A stretch of DNA of 64,000 nucleotides from JAOUEA01 sp038249195 (GCA_038249195.1 JBBRWM010000003.1:248001-312000); one strand, 5' to 3'; positions 7,523 to 15,912 are shown, numbered from the stretch's first letter. Program-made: numbers and translations. The notes: generated from the letters alone by a model not told the origin.

Positions 7523-8365
7523 ATGAGCGAACAGACCTCGAAGCGTTCCCACTACCCGGGCAAGCTGTACGCGAAGGAGCTGGCGCGGCTGCAAGAAGAG
7601 CTCGTCCGCATGGAGCAGTGGATCGCGGACACCGGGACACGCGTGGTGGCGGTCTTCGAGGGACGCGACGCAGCGGGCAAGGGCGGTGCGATCAAACGCA
7701 TCACGGAGCACATGAACCCGCGGCTCACCAAGCACGTGGCCCTGCCCGTGCCTACGGAGCGCCAGAAGACGCAGTGGTACTTCCAGCGCTACGTCGAGCA
7801 GCTCCCCGCGGCGGGGGAGATCGTGCTGTTCGACCGTAGCTGGTACAACCGCGCCGGCGTGGAGCGCGTCCTGGGGTTCTGCTCCCAGGAGGAGTACTAC
7901 CGCTTCTTGCGACAGACGCCGATCTTCGAGCGTCTCCTGGTGGAGGACGGGATCATCCTGATCAAGTACTGGTTCTCCGTGAGCGACGACGAGCAGGAGC
8001 GACGGTTCCTGGCGCGCGTGAACGACCCCATGCGGCGCTGGAAGCTCAGCGAGACGGACCTGTACTCGCGCACGCGGTGGGTCGAGTACTCGCGCGCCAA
8101 GGACGAGATGTTCATCCACACCGACATCCCCGAGGCCCGGTGGAGCGTCGTGGAGGCAGACACCAAGAAGAAGGCGCGGCTGAACTGCATCGCGCACCTA
8201 CTCAGCCAGATCCCGTGGGAACCCAAGCCGCTGCCGGAGATCGAGATCCCGGACCGCCAGGTGGACGAGGGCTACGTCCGGCCGCCGCAGGAACTCTCCA
8301 CGTACGTGCCCGACGTGGCCGACGTGTTCCTCGAACGCCACCGCGCGAAGCGCAAGAAGGACTGA
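7523..8365 (+). CDS. ppk2: Polyphosphate kinase 2
   Basis: A 280-residue single-domain class I PPK2, which transfers phosphate between polyphosphate and nucleoside diphosphates, mainly regenerating GTP or ATP. Walker A is EGRDAAGKGG near residues 46-55, Walker B is LFDRSWYNRAGVE, and the lid arginines follow in RRFLARVNDPMRRWKLS. WVEYSRAKDEM and the conserved C-terminal PWE are also present. Length and motifs match the polyphosphate-dependent NDP-kinase subgroup rather than the AMP-using class II. ATG 7523 is preferred over GTG 7517 because of the -10 box at 7511-7516. It is divergent from haemolysin III and convergent with hemQ at a distance of 11 bp. Confidence 0.94.
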   Translation: MSEQTSKRSHYPGKLYAKELARLQEELVRMEQWIADTGTRVVAVFEGRDAAGKGGAIKRITEHMNPRLTKHVALPVPTERQKTQWYFQRYVEQLPAAGEIVLFDRSWYNRAGVERVLGFCSQEEYYRFLRQTPIFERLLVEDGIILIKYWFSVSDDEQERRFLARVNDPMRRWKLSETDLYSRTRWVEYSRAKDEMFIHTDIPEARWSVVEADTKKKARLNCIAHLLSQIPWEPKPLPEIEIPDRQVDEGYVRPPQELSTYVPDVADVFLERHRAKRKKD

Positions 8366-8376
8366 GGGGCCCGGAC

Positions 8377-9054
8377 TCAGACGAGGTCGTCGAGCGCGTC
8401 GGCAACCGGCTTGCGGATCCCTGTGATGAACGGGGTCTCCACCTTGGTGAACCGTCGAGCCTCCGCGTCTCGCAGTCGGCGGATGCAGTCCACCAAGCGA
8501 TCGGCCACGTCGGCCTCGAACGCCAGGATCCATTCCCAGTCGCCGAGCCCGAAGGCGCTCGTGGTGTTGGCGAGGATGTCGGGGAACTCGCGGCCGGCGA
8601 GCCCGTGCTCGCGCAGCATGGCGCTGCGCTCTTCCGCAGGCAGGAGGTACCACTGCGGCGTGCGCACGAAGGGGTAGACGCACGCGAACGTCTTCGGCGG
8701 TTCTCCCTTCACGAACGCGGGCGCGTGATCGGCGGTGAACTCCGCGGGCTTCACGACACCCATGAACGTCCACGCGAGCGACAGGAGGCGGCCGGCCCGT
8801 GTGCGTTCGAACTCGACGAGGAATCGCTGCACGTCCTGAGGGGTGCTGCCCACCAGCCAGAGCATCAGGTCGGCGTCCGAGCGGAACGCGACCGTGGAGT
8901 ACGTGCCTCGAACGTCGACGCGACCCTCCCACGCCTTGTAGAGGTTCTCGACCTCTTGCACGGCGTCGCGCAGCTCGTCGGCCTCGGCGAGTTCGTCGCG
9001 GAACCCCTCGCGCGCGGCGAAGACAGGATACAGGGCGTAGATCGTCTCGGTCAT
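8377..9054 (-). CDS. hemQ: Coproheme decarboxylase HemQ/ChdC (chlorite-dismutase family)
   Basis: A 225-residue member of the chlorite-dismutase structural family. It catalyses the last step of the coproporphyrin-dependent pathway, two oxidative decarboxylations of coproheme to haem b using peroxide. The stretch YPFVRTPQWYLLP holds the conserved tyrosine region, REHG offers the proximal histidine, and the family's GLGDWEW follows. It lacks the arginine context of true chlorite dismutases, and its placement as the last gene of a hemE-hemH-hemY cluster settles the role. Its start overlaps the hemY stop by 4 nt. Confidence 0.95.
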   Translation of the reverse strand: MTETIYALYPVFAAREGFRDELAEADELRDAVQEVENLYKAWEGRVDVRGTYSTVAFRSDADLMLWLVGSTPQDVQRFLVEFERTRAGRLLSLAWTFMGVVKPAEFTADHAPAFVKGEPPKTFACVYPFVRTPQWYLLPAEERSAMLREHGLAGREFPDILANTTSAFGLGDWEWILAFEADVADRLVDCIRRLRDAEARRFTKVETPFITGIRKPVADALDDLV

Positions 9055-10463
9055 CGAACCGTCTCCTCCCGTTGGGGGGCATGCGCGACGTGCGCGAGAA
9101 CGGCCTCGGCCGTGGCCCCGGCGCCGCGCACGCAGTCGGGGATGCCCACGCCATCGTAGGCCTGCCCCGTCACGAAGATACCCGAGGGAAGGGCCTCGCG
9201 GATGCGTGTGACCCGGTCTCGGTGCCCGACCTCATACTGAGGCATGGAGCGGGGCCACCGCACCACGGCGGCGTGCTCCGGCATCACGGGAAGCGGTACC
9301 ACGGCCGCCTGGAACCGGGCGCACGCCTCGACAAGCTCGTCGTCTTCGGCCTCGAGCATGTCCTCGGAGCCGACGCCGCCCACGTAGCTGCGGACGACCG
9401 CGCGCGAACCGAACGCCGCGGACGGCCACTTGTTGGACAACCACGTGCTCGCCGTCATCGGCGCCTTGCCGCGCGGGACCACGAACCCGGTCCCCGCCGG
9501 GAGGTCGCGAGCTGTCTCGGCTCCGTACACGGCAAGCACTACGCCCGTCGACGCGTAGGGGATCGCGGCCAGCTCGTCCGCCGCCTCGGGGCTGACCGCG
9601 CGCACAAGTTCCGCCGCAACGGGAGCCTCGGGGGCGAGGACGACCGCATCCACCCGGAGCGGCTCCGCCCCTTCCGCCACGACGGTGTATCCACGATCAC
9701 GAAGGCCCACGCCCGTGACGCGCGCTGCGGTGCGGATCGGATCAGGCCCCAGCGCGGCGGCGATCGCCTCCGTGAGCCGCTCCACGCCACCCTTGGGCCG
9801 AAGGAACATGGGACCCGGGTCGCGGCCGCGCCGGGCGTCGCGGGAAGCCGCCTGCGAGCCGCGGACCAAGCTCCCTTGACTCGCCTCCCAGCGCGCGAGC
9901 TCGGGGAACGTCGCTTGGACGGAGAGGCGGTCGATGTCGCCGGCGAACAGGCCCGCGAGGAGCGGCGCTACGGCGAGGTCGGTGGCCTCGTCGCCCAACC
10001 GGCGCCTGAGCAGGGCGCCCAGCGTCTCGTCGCCGGGATCCCGGCGCTTGGTGCGGACGAGATCCTGTGCGGCGCGCCGCCGTCCGGCGCGCGACAGACC
10101 GGGCCACCGGAAGACGTCGCCCACGTCACCCGGGATCCCGAACGGCGCGTCCTTCGCGAACCCCACCAACCCTTCGTCGGTCCACAGGTACGAGCCGCTC
10201 GTGCCCGGCGGTTCCAGTTCGGATGCGATCCCCAGCTCCGTGCACAACTCCACGGCCCACGGCTTGCGCGCGAGGAACGAATCCGCCCCCGCCGGCAGGA
10301 TCAGGTCCCCCACGGCGACGCTGCGGAGCTTTCCGCCCGATCGGTCGCCCGCCTCCAGCAGCACGACCTCAGGGGCTGAGTCGGCCCGAGAAAGGCGGTA
10401 GGCGACGGTGAGCCCGCTCACGCCTGCGCCCACCACGGCGACCCTCCCCGTGGGGGCCGTCAT
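9051..10463 (-). CDS. hemY: Coproporphyrinogen III oxidase CgoX (HemY type, FAD)
   Basis: A 470-residue FAD enzyme of the HemY/protoporphyrinogen-oxidase family. The N-terminal dinucleotide motif is VVGAGVSGLTVAYRL, followed by E-A-G-D-R-S-GG, and the C-terminus has FVTGQAYDGVGIPDCV, the second FAD-contacting motif. In organisms with HemQ this enzyme oxidises coproporphyrinogen III to coproporphyrin III with oxygen, and the neighbouring hemQ supports that reading. ATG 10463 overlaps the hemH stop by 4 nt and the gene ends inside the hemQ start, so the three are translationally coupled. Confidence 0.94.
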   Translation of the reverse strand: MTAPTGRVAVVGAGVSGLTVAYRLSRADSAPEVVLLEAGDRSGGKLRSVAVGDLILPAGADSFLARKPWAVELCTELGIASELEPPGTSGSYLWTDEGLVGFAKDAPFGIPGDVGDVFRWPGLSRAGRRRAAQDLVRTKRRDPGDETLGALLRRRLGDEATDLAVAPLLAGLFAGDIDRLSVQATFPELARWEASQGSLVRGSQAASRDARRGRDPGPMFLRPKGGVERLTEAIAAALGPDPIRTAARVTGVGLRDRGYTVVAEGAEPLRVDAVVLAPEAPVAAELVRAVSPEAADELAAIPYASTGVVLAVYGAETARDLPAGTGFVVPRGKAPMTASTWLSNKWPSAAFGSRAVVRSYVGGVGSEDMLEAEDDELVEACARFQAAVVPLPVMPEHAAVVRWPRSMPQYEVGHRDRVTRIREALPSGIFVTGQAYDGVGIPDCVRGAGATAEAVLAHVAHAPQREETVR

Positions 10464-11446
10464 CGCGAGCGCGCCCGTGCATCGGCGAGATGATCGCGCA
10501 CCACCCGCGCGAGGGCGTCGAGGAACTCGGGGTCGGCGTTGGGCATGCGGGTTCGCGCGAACGCGATGCCGGCGTCCTCAGCGATCTGCTTGGCTTCGAT
10601 ATCCAGATCGAACAGGATCTCGAGGTGGTCGGCGACGAAACCCGCGCTGCACACCACGACCGCTGCGCGCCCCGTCGCGGCGAGCTCCACGATGACGTCC
10701 TCGATGGGCGGTCCCCACCACGGATCGTCGGTGCGTCCCGCACTTTGCCACCCGATCCGGTAGTCCTCGAGCCCCAGCCGGGCGGCGACGAGATCGGCGG
10801 TTTCCGCCAGGCCGTCCCGGTAGCGACACGAGGGCTCGCAGTCACAGCGCTTGCAGCGCTGCGAGCCGTCCGGCAGCGTCCGCACCGGCAGCGAGTGCGC
10901 GCTGAAGATCACCGCGGCGCCCGATGGCTCCCGCAGTTCCAGGCTCGCGATCGCCGTCGCGACCCGTGCCGAAAGGAGATCGACGAGGGCGGGATGGTCG
11001 TGGTAGCTGCGGACGAACGTGAAGCCGGGCCCACCCGCCTCGTGCACCGCTCGCTCGACGCGCTCCACGTACGTCTCCACGGACATGCCCGACCAGTGCG
11101 GGGCCATGACGATGCCCACGGCACGTTCGATGCCATCGGCCCTCATGGCGGCCACGGCGTCGGGGACGAAGGGCGGCGAGTGCTTCATGCCCAGGTACGC
11201 GCGGAAAGCCCCCGCGTCGCCCGGGCCGTTCAGCCGATCGACGAGCCCCCCGGCCTGCGCGGCCGTGATGGCACCCAGAGGGAACACGTTCCCGATGGCC
11301 GCGTAGCGATCCCGCAGCTCCCTGAGATGCTCGGGTGTCGGCGGGCGCCCCCCTCGGATGTCCGTGTAGTAGCGCTCGATGTCCTCGTCTCCGTCGGCCG
11401 TGCCGTAGGCCATCACGAGCACGCCGGTCGGCGACGGGGTGCTCAC
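10460..11446 (-). CDS. hemH: Coproporphyrin ferrochelatase CpfC (HemH)
   Basis: A 328-residue ferrochelatase that inserts iron into coproporphyrin III. It shows the family motifs LVMAYGTA, MKHSPPFV, FSAHSLP (catalytic histidine) and GFVADHLEILFDLD (catalytic glutamate). A cysteine-rich insertion, CKRCDCEPSC, follows the SAHSLP motif. Clustered cysteines in this general region carry a [2Fe-2S] cluster in several actinobacterial ferrochelatases, so a cluster is likely here. The start is GTG 11446, whose GTGA overlaps the hemE stop; the much longer upstream open frame runs antisense-like through hemE and is not used. Confidence 0.94.
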   Translation of the reverse strand: MSTPSPTGVLVMAYGTADGDEDIERYYTDIRGGRPPTPEHLRELRDRYAAIGNVFPLGAITAAQAGGLVDRLNGPGDAGAFRAYLGMKHSPPFVPDAVAAMRADGIERAVGIVMAPHWSGMSVETYVERVERAVHEAGGPGFTFVRSYHDHPALVDLLSARVATAIASLELREPSGAAVIFSAHSLPVRTLPDGSQRCKRCDCEPSCRYRDGLAETADLVAARLGLEDYRIGWQSAGRTDDPWWGPPIEDVIVELAATGRAAVVVCSAGFVADHLEILFDLDIEAKQIAEDAGIAFARTRMPNADPEFLDALARVVRDHLADARARSR

Positions 11447-12522
11447 GAGTAGTCGCCTTCCGTGGCAACGTGCACGAGGTCCGCCACGCGCCCGAGGACC
11501 TCGGGCGGCGTGGAAGGCAAGACGCCGTGGCCGAGGTTGAAGATGTGGCCGTCGCGGCCGCCGGCCTCGGCCAGCACGGCGAGCGTTTCGCGCTCGACCG
11601 CCTCCCAGGGGGCGAGCAGCGCGGCGGGGTCGAGGTTCCCCTGGACGGCGCGCACGGAGGGCCCACCCACCCGCGCCCAGGCGGCGTCGAGGGGTGTCCG
11701 CGCGTCGACGCCGATCACGTCGCCGCCCGCGTCGGCCATGAGCGAGAGCAGCTCGCTCGTCCCCACGCCGAAATGGATCAGCGGAACGCCCGACCGGGCC
11801 ACGCGCGCGAACAGCGTGCGCATGTGGGGTAGGACCGCGCTCCGATACCGATCCGGGTGCAGGGCGCCCACCCACGAATCGAAGACCTGCAGAGCCTGGG
11901 CGCCGGCGGCGGCCTGGGCGAGCAGGTGCGCCACGGAGAGATCTGTCAGCTTCTCCATGAGTCGTCCCCACGACAGCGGATCGCCCAGCAGGAGCGCCTT
12001 CGTGCGCTCGTGCTGCTTGGACGGTCCCCCCTCCACCAGGTAGCTGGCCAGGGTGAACGGCGCTCCGGCGAAGCCGATCAGCGGCACGTCCAGCTCGGCG
12101 CGCAAGATACCGAGCGCCTCGAGGAGCTCGGGCACGTCGCGCTCGGGCTCGAGGGGACGCAGGCGCGTGATGTCGGCCGAGGCACGGACGGGGACGTCCA
12201 CCACCGGGCCACGCCCCGGCTCGATACGCACCGGCACCCCGATGCCCGCCAGGGGCACCATGATGTCGGAGAAGACGATCGCGGCGTCCAGATCCATGCG
12301 CCGCAACGGCTGCAGCGTGATCTCCGCCACGAGGGCCGGGTCCTTGCAGGTCTCCAAGATGTCCCGGTCGCCGCGGACCGCACGATACTCCGGGAGGTAC
12401 CGGCCCGCCTGCCGCATGAACCACACGGGCGTTCGATCCACCGGCTGGCGACGGCACGCGCGCAGGAACCGGTCGTTGACGGGCGCCTCATCCACCCCAT
12501 CAGGATACGGACGGGACGTCAT
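11443..12522 (-). CDS. hemE: Uroporphyrinogen decarboxylase HemE
   Basis: A 359-residue enzyme that decarboxylates uroporphyrinogen III to coproporphyrinogen III, the shared precursor entering this operon. Seen are RTPVWFMRQAGRYLPEYR near residues 28-45 (arginine-rich carboxylate-binding loop), FSDIMVPL, GFAGAPFTLASYL and the C-terminal GHGVLPSTP. It is the first of four coupled genes (hemE-hemH-hemY-hemQ). ATG 12522 is preceded by AGGTGG and lies 27 bp after the stop of the upstream lipoprotein hydrolase gene on the same strand, so all five may be co-transcribed. The genes for earlier steps (hemA-D) are not in the window. Confidence 0.96.
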   Translation of the reverse strand: MTSRPYPDGVDEAPVNDRFLRACRRQPVDRTPVWFMRQAGRYLPEYRAVRGDRDILETCKDPALVAEITLQPLRRMDLDAAIVFSDIMVPLAGIGVPVRIEPGRGPVVDVPVRASADITRLRPLEPERDVPELLEALGILRAELDVPLIGFAGAPFTLASYLVEGGPSKQHERTKALLLGDPLSWGRLMEKLTDLSVAHLLAQAAAGAQALQVFDSWVGALHPDRYRSAVLPHMRTLFARVARSGVPLIHFGVGTSELLSLMADAGGDVIGVDARTPLDAAWARVGGPSVRAVQGNLDPAALLAPWEAVERETLAVLAEAGGRDGHIFNLGHGVLPSTPPEVLGRVADLVHVATEGDYS

Positions 12523-12548
12523 GGCCCCACCTGGATCCCATGCACGGC

Positions 12549-14564
12549 CTAGGACGCCCATGGGGGTCCGCGAACCTCGAGGTCGACCCGACGCCCGTCG
12601 AGGACGCCGGTGATCCGCACCGGCGCGACCCTGCGCGTGGGGAACGCCAGGAAGATGCGGCCCGTGGCGGCGCCCGCGAGGACGAGGTGCGCCCGGACGG
12701 CGCCGGCCTGCCGGTCCCACACGGCCGTGCCGGAGACCGCGACGTCGTCCACGAACCGCGCCTCGCGAAACGTGAGCGTGAGCGGGGCCCGGCCGAGGTA
12801 GGGGCCCGCCACGCCGAACGCCCCACCGCGGAGGCCCGGCCCGCCCGCGTAGGTGACGTTGTACCAACGCGTGAACGCGTCGGCGACGGTCTGCGTCGCG
12901 ACCCAGGCCGCGCGGCGGCCATCGACGGTCGATCCGTCGCGTGCTCCCGCGACGGCCCCCTCGGGCGCGAGGGCGAGTCTGGTCGGGAATCGCTTCACCG
13001 TGGCGATCGGGGGGATCCGATCCGCACAGGTCGTGTCGCCCGCGTCGAGCCGCCGCAGGAACCGGCGCGCGATCCGCTGCGCGCAGCCCTGGAAGTCGTA
13101 GAGCGCAGAGACGTGCAGCTCGTTGCGTATCTCCACGAGCGTGGTGTTCGGGAACGCAGCGGCGGCCCGCCTGGCGTCCGCGAACGGTGTCGTGATGTCG
13201 AGCTCCCCGTTGAGCACCAGCACGGGCACGTCGGGGCGCTCGACGCCGACGGGGAACGGAGGGTCGGCAATGGACGGGGCCGGCCAGGCAAGGCAGCCGT
13301 AGACCAGTTGATGCTCATACAGCGAGGCGAGCCACGCCTGCTTCGTGAACGGCGCGAACGCGTTGGGAGCGACGTCGCCGATCGCGGCGCGGAGCTGGGC
13401 TCGTCGGGCATGCGTCGACCCCGCGCGGCTCCAGATCGTGGGGTAGTCGTGGCAGGAGACCGCCATGTACAGCCCCGCCGAATACGCGCGAGGGTAGTTG
13501 CCGTTGCCGGTGGATCCGAGATCCTCGGACGCGAGCCGGAGGATCGGGCCGCTGTCCCCGGCGCGGGCGGCCTCCATCGCGGCTGGGAGGTCGCGGTAGA
13601 TCGAGAAGACATAGGTGGCGTCGTACGCCAGCTGGGCGAGGCCCCGCGCCGTGAGTCGCACGGGGCGGGTCCGTCCCGGCGGGATCCCCACGATGGGATG
13701 CGCGTCCAACCGTCGCGCGAACGCTCCGATCGAGCGCAGGATGCCCGGACAGGGGGCCGAGCGCTCGCACACGGCCTTCCACGCCCGGCGCAGGGCGGCC
13801 GATGCGTCGCGCGCGAACGGATCGAACGACTGGTTGAAGGCGCCGTCGAGGATCACGGCGCGCACCAGCTCCGGGTGGTGCACCGCGAACACCTGCGCGA
13901 GGTAGGTGCCGTAGGAGTCGCCATAGAGGTCCACCCGGCCCACGCCGAGCCCACGCAGGATGGCTGCGAGGTCGTCCGCCGCCGAGGCGGAGCCGTATGC
14001 GTTCGCGGCAGGACCGAGTCGGCGCGCGCACGCCGCCACCGCCGCGACGTAGTTTCCGCGCCCGCGCTGCAAGGCAGGACAGTCGATCGCCCCCGATGCC
14101 CCCGTTCCACGCTGATCCATCACGATCAGGTCGTGCCGCCGTCGGAGCGGACCGAGCATCTTCGCGAAGGTCGTCGCCGAGCCGATCGAGCCGTAGCCGG
14201 GTCCCCCCTCGAAGGCCACGACGGGCTCACGTGCCGGCATGGACGGGTCGGTTCGGCGATAGACGCGGAAGCGGACCGTGAGGTCCTCGGATGGGTCCGC
14301 GTCGGCGTGCCGATACAACGGGACACGGACCGCTCCGCAGCGAACGCCGGGCAGCCCGGGACACGGCCGGACCGAGACCGCGCGCGCCGTTCCCGTGGCG
14401 GCGCTGGTCGGTCCGGTCGGCCCCTGCGACGTCGAAGCGGGTCGTAGCTGCTCGGAGGTCTGCTCGGCCGGCCCGGTGGACTCCTGCCCGAACGAGCACG
14501 CCACAAGGACGACCGCCGCCGCGATGGCCAGCAGCCAGCGGGTCACAGGGGCCGCGAGGTGCAC
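12549..14564 (-). CDS. Secreted lipoprotein alpha/beta hydrolase, TAP-like peptidase family
   Basis: A 671-residue protein starting with a signal peptide and lipobox (LVACS near residue 22), so it is probably anchored to the outer face of the membrane. The hydrolase core has an oxyanion GGPGYGS, the nucleophile elbow GDSYGT, a late acid in NGELDITTP and a histidine in NELHVSA; this set matches the S33/TAP-C tripeptidyl aminopeptidases of actinobacteria. Cysteine pairs (CPALQ...CARR, CERSAPC) suggest extracellular disulfides. The last 150 residues form a beta-rich extra domain that I do not recognise. The GTG start is supported by TACGAT 6 nt upstream on the minus strand. Confidence 0.87.
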   Translation of the reverse strand: MHLAAPVTRWLLAIAAAVVLVACSFGQESTGPAEQTSEQLRPASTSQGPTGPTSAATGTARAVSVRPCPGLPGVRCGAVRVPLYRHADADPSEDLTVRFRVYRRTDPSMPAREPVVAFEGGPGYGSIGSATTFAKMLGPLRRRHDLIVMDQRGTGASGAIDCPALQRGRGNYVAAVAACARRLGPAANAYGSASAADDLAAILRGLGVGRVDLYGDSYGTYLAQVFAVHHPELVRAVILDGAFNQSFDPFARDASAALRRAWKAVCERSAPCPGILRSIGAFARRLDAHPIVGIPPGRTRPVRLTARGLAQLAYDATYVFSIYRDLPAAMEAARAGDSGPILRLASEDLGSTGNGNYPRAYSAGLYMAVSCHDYPTIWSRAGSTHARRAQLRAAIGDVAPNAFAPFTKQAWLASLYEHQLVYGCLAWPAPSIADPPFPVGVERPDVPVLVLNGELDITTPFADARRAAAAFPNTTLVEIRNELHVSALYDFQGCAQRIARRFLRRLDAGDTTCADRIPPIATVKRFPTRLALAPEGAVAGARDGSTVDGRRAAWVATQTVADAFTRWYNVTYAGGPGLRGGAFGVAGPYLGRAPLTLTFREARFVDDVAVSGTAVWDRQAGAVRAHLVLAGAATGRIFLAFPTRRVAPVRITGVLDGRRVDLEVRGPPWAS

Positions 14565-14570
14565 GCGCGC

Positions 14571-14576
14571 ATCGTA
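14571..14576 (-). promoter_or_regulatory. -10 box TACGAT, leaderless promoter of the TAP-like lipoprotein gene
   Basis: On the minus strand TACGAT is followed exactly 6 nt later by GTG 14564. No Shine-Dalgarno precedes the start. Confidence 0.55.
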
Positions 14577-14623
14577 GCCGCCGCGGGAGGCGGGGCAGGC
14601 GCAAGCGCGTCGGCCCGCGCAGG

Positions 14624-14629
14624 TATCGT
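14624..14629 (+). promoter_or_regulatory. -10 box TATCGT, leaderless promoter of the DUF6582-like gene
   Basis: TATCGT is 6 nt before ATG 14636. It faces the opposing leaderless promoter at 14571-14576. Confidence 0.55.
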
Positions 14630-14635
14630 CGAGTC

Positions 14636-14941
14636 ATGGCTCGGCTCAATGCACGCGAGCGGGCGAACCTCCCCGACCGAGCGTTCGCCTACATCGACGC
14701 CCATGGCAACCGACGGCTGCCCATCCACGACGAGGCGCACGTGCGGAACGCGCTCGGGCGCTTCGAACGCGTTCGGTTCGAAGACGATGCGGCTCGGGAA
14801 CGCGCGCGGCGGCGTCTGCTCAACGCCGCCAAGAGGCACGGCATCGTCCCGGTCGGGTTCATCACCGGTCAGCTGCGCTCGGAGCGGACGGGCGGGTCAC
14901 CGATCTCTCCACCCTCCCCACCGGATCGGTCACCTTCCTGA
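14636..14941 (+). CDS. Small basic protein, DUF6582-like, C-terminus running into a pseudogene
   Basis: A 101-residue protein. The first 75 residues (ARLNARERANLPDRAFAYI..., RRLPIHDEAHVRNALGRF, RRLLNAAKRHGI) resemble a small actinobacterial family of basic proteins that I associate with DUF6582, of unknown function. The last 20 or so residues (from about SERTGG) are proline- and serine-rich and are encoded by the 5' end of the decayed cyclase gene in another frame, so the original C-terminus was probably different or shorter. The start is supported by TATCGT 6 nt upstream. The strong charge suggests nucleic-acid association, but this is only inference. Confidence 0.6.
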   Translation: MARLNARERANLPDRAFAYIDAHGNRRLPIHDEAHVRNALGRFERVRFEDDAARERARRRLLNAAKRHGIVPVGFITGQLRSERTGGSPISPPSPPDRSPS

Positions 14942-15303
14942 TGACGGACATCGAAGGTTCCACGAGGCTCCTGCAGGAGCCTCGGGGATGAGAACGCGGG
15001 CATGCTGCGCGACGTGCGCGGTCTCGTACGCACCGCCGTGCGGCGCTGCGGCGGCCACAAGGTAGACGCCACGGGAGACGAATTCCTATCGGTGTTCGAA
15101 CGGGCCGCCCCGGCGCTCGAGGCGGCGATCGACTCCAGCGGGCCATGGGCTCCCGCTCCTGGCCGGGGGATCGCGGCGTCCGCGTCCGCACGTTCGAGCG
15201 CCTGGGACGACCTCGACTCGCCGGGACGCCCCGGCCGGAGGCCCTATATCAGGTCAAAGGAAAGGACCTCGCTGCGAACTTCCCGCCGCTGCGGACCTTG
15301 TAG
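14905..15303 (+). pseudogene. Decayed class III adenylate/guanylate cyclase
   Basis: Translated pieces in different frames line up in order with a standalone cyclase domain. Frame 1 at 14905-14988 gives GSVTFLMTDIEGSTRLLQE, the N-terminal metal-binding motif, then a stop. A second frame at about 14990-15130 gives RRCGGHKVDATGDEFLSVFE, the second motif. A third, from 15136 to the stop at 15303, gives QRAMGSRSWPGDRGVRVR joined directly to GTPRPEALYQVKGKDL and FPPLRTL, the C-terminal tail. The block between (the G-LHTGE catalytic stretch, roughly 80 residues) is deleted. Two frameshifts plus the deletion make it non-functional. The rest of 15304-15519 shows no gene or clear structure. Confidence 0.8.
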
Positions 15304-15507
15304 CGGCGGTCCGCGTGAGCCCTCAGCGACGCGCCGCGAAGCGTCGTCCTCACCTCGCACGTCAGTCGATCTAATGGACCGGATCGGGTAGCCCGGTCGA
15401 GCACGTGCTGGTGTCGTCCCCGCGCATTGTCGTCAGTTCCCGCGGCGGACGAGTAAGGCCGACGTCGACGAGACAACGGCGACGGCGTGGACGTGGCCCC
15501 AGCGATA

Positions 15508-15513
15508 TACGAT
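15508..15513 (+). promoter_or_regulatory. -10 box TACGAT, leaderless promoter of a small membrane protein
   Basis: TACGAT is 6 nt before GTG 15520; overlapping TATACG (15506-15511) is an alternative register. Confidence 0.55.
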
Positions 15514-15519
15514 TCCTAA

Positions 15520-15789
15520 GTGGGCAACGGCGTCGATACCGCCCAGGTCTCCCAGAGACATCTTGCGAGAGCGCTCCGTTGGCTGGCCTTGGTCTCCTTT
15601 GTGTTGTTGCCCGTCGTGATGTACCTCGGTCGCACGAGACGCGTGGGTTGCGAGCCGCCGATCCATGTTCCGTGCGATCCGTTCTTCATCACGCCGCCGT
15701 GGGTTGGCTTCGCGATGTTCGCCTGCATCGCCGTCGCCGTCGTTCTTCTCGTGGCCGCGAGCTACGTGGGGCGTGACCCGGACGAGTAG
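15520..15789 (+). CDS. Small two-helix membrane protein, unknown
   Basis: An 89-residue protein with two predicted membrane helices (WLALVSFVLLPVVMYL near residues 21-36 and FAMFACIAVAVVLLVAASYV near 64-83) and a short outer or inner loop with two cysteines (VGCEPPIHVPCDPFF) that could form a disulfide if exported. No family is recognised. The GTG start is supported by the -10 box 6 nt upstream; there is no ribosome binding site. It lies in the accessory-looking patch around tRNA-Ser, and its codon use (more A/T at third positions than its neighbours) fits recent arrival. Confidence 0.6.
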   Translation: MGNGVDTAQVSQRHLARALRWLALVSFVLLPVVMYLGRTRRVGCEPPIHVPCDPFFITPPWVGFAMFACIAVAVVLLVAASYVGRDPDE

Positions 15790-15840
15790 GGAGGAGGCGA
15801 CGCGGACGATAACAGGGCCTTAGGGAGTCCTTGCTCAAGC

Positions 15841-15912
15841 GAGGAAGTGGGCTTTGAACCCACGAGACACTAACGCGCCCAGCGGTTTCGAACGCCCTGT
15901 CGGTTCACTCCG
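15841..15912 (-). pseudogene. tRNA-Ser remnant (3' half with anticodon loop CGA)
   Basis: The minus strand gives an intact T arm (GTGGG TTCAAAG CCCAC), a long class II variable region and an anticodon-like loop TTCGAAA that would read CGA. The acceptor 3' strand TTCCTC has no matching 5' strand, the D arm is missing, and the anticodon stem mismatches, so it cannot be a working tRNA. About 50 bp align with the 3' half of the intact tRNA-Ser 630 bp away in the same orientation. It is either a decayed serine tRNA or an attachment-site scar. Confidence 0.6.

Noticed and set aside
10460..12457. A single long frame fusing an N-terminal extension to ferrochelatase
   Set aside because: The extension is an out-of-frame reading of hemE. 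The GTG at 11446 with a GTGA overlap to the hemE stop is the supported start.
12540..14447. A 635-codon open frame on the plus strand opposite the TAP-like hydrolase
   Set aside because: It is antisense to a gene with clear motifs, is arginine- and glycine-rich without any domain, and is the kind of open shadow frame expected at 70% G+C.
14963..14984. 22-bp perfect palindrome as a protein-binding site
   Set aside because: It is encoded by the cyclase codons for TRLLQEP and coincides with the frameshift, so it is better explained as coding sequence or a slippage point than an operator.
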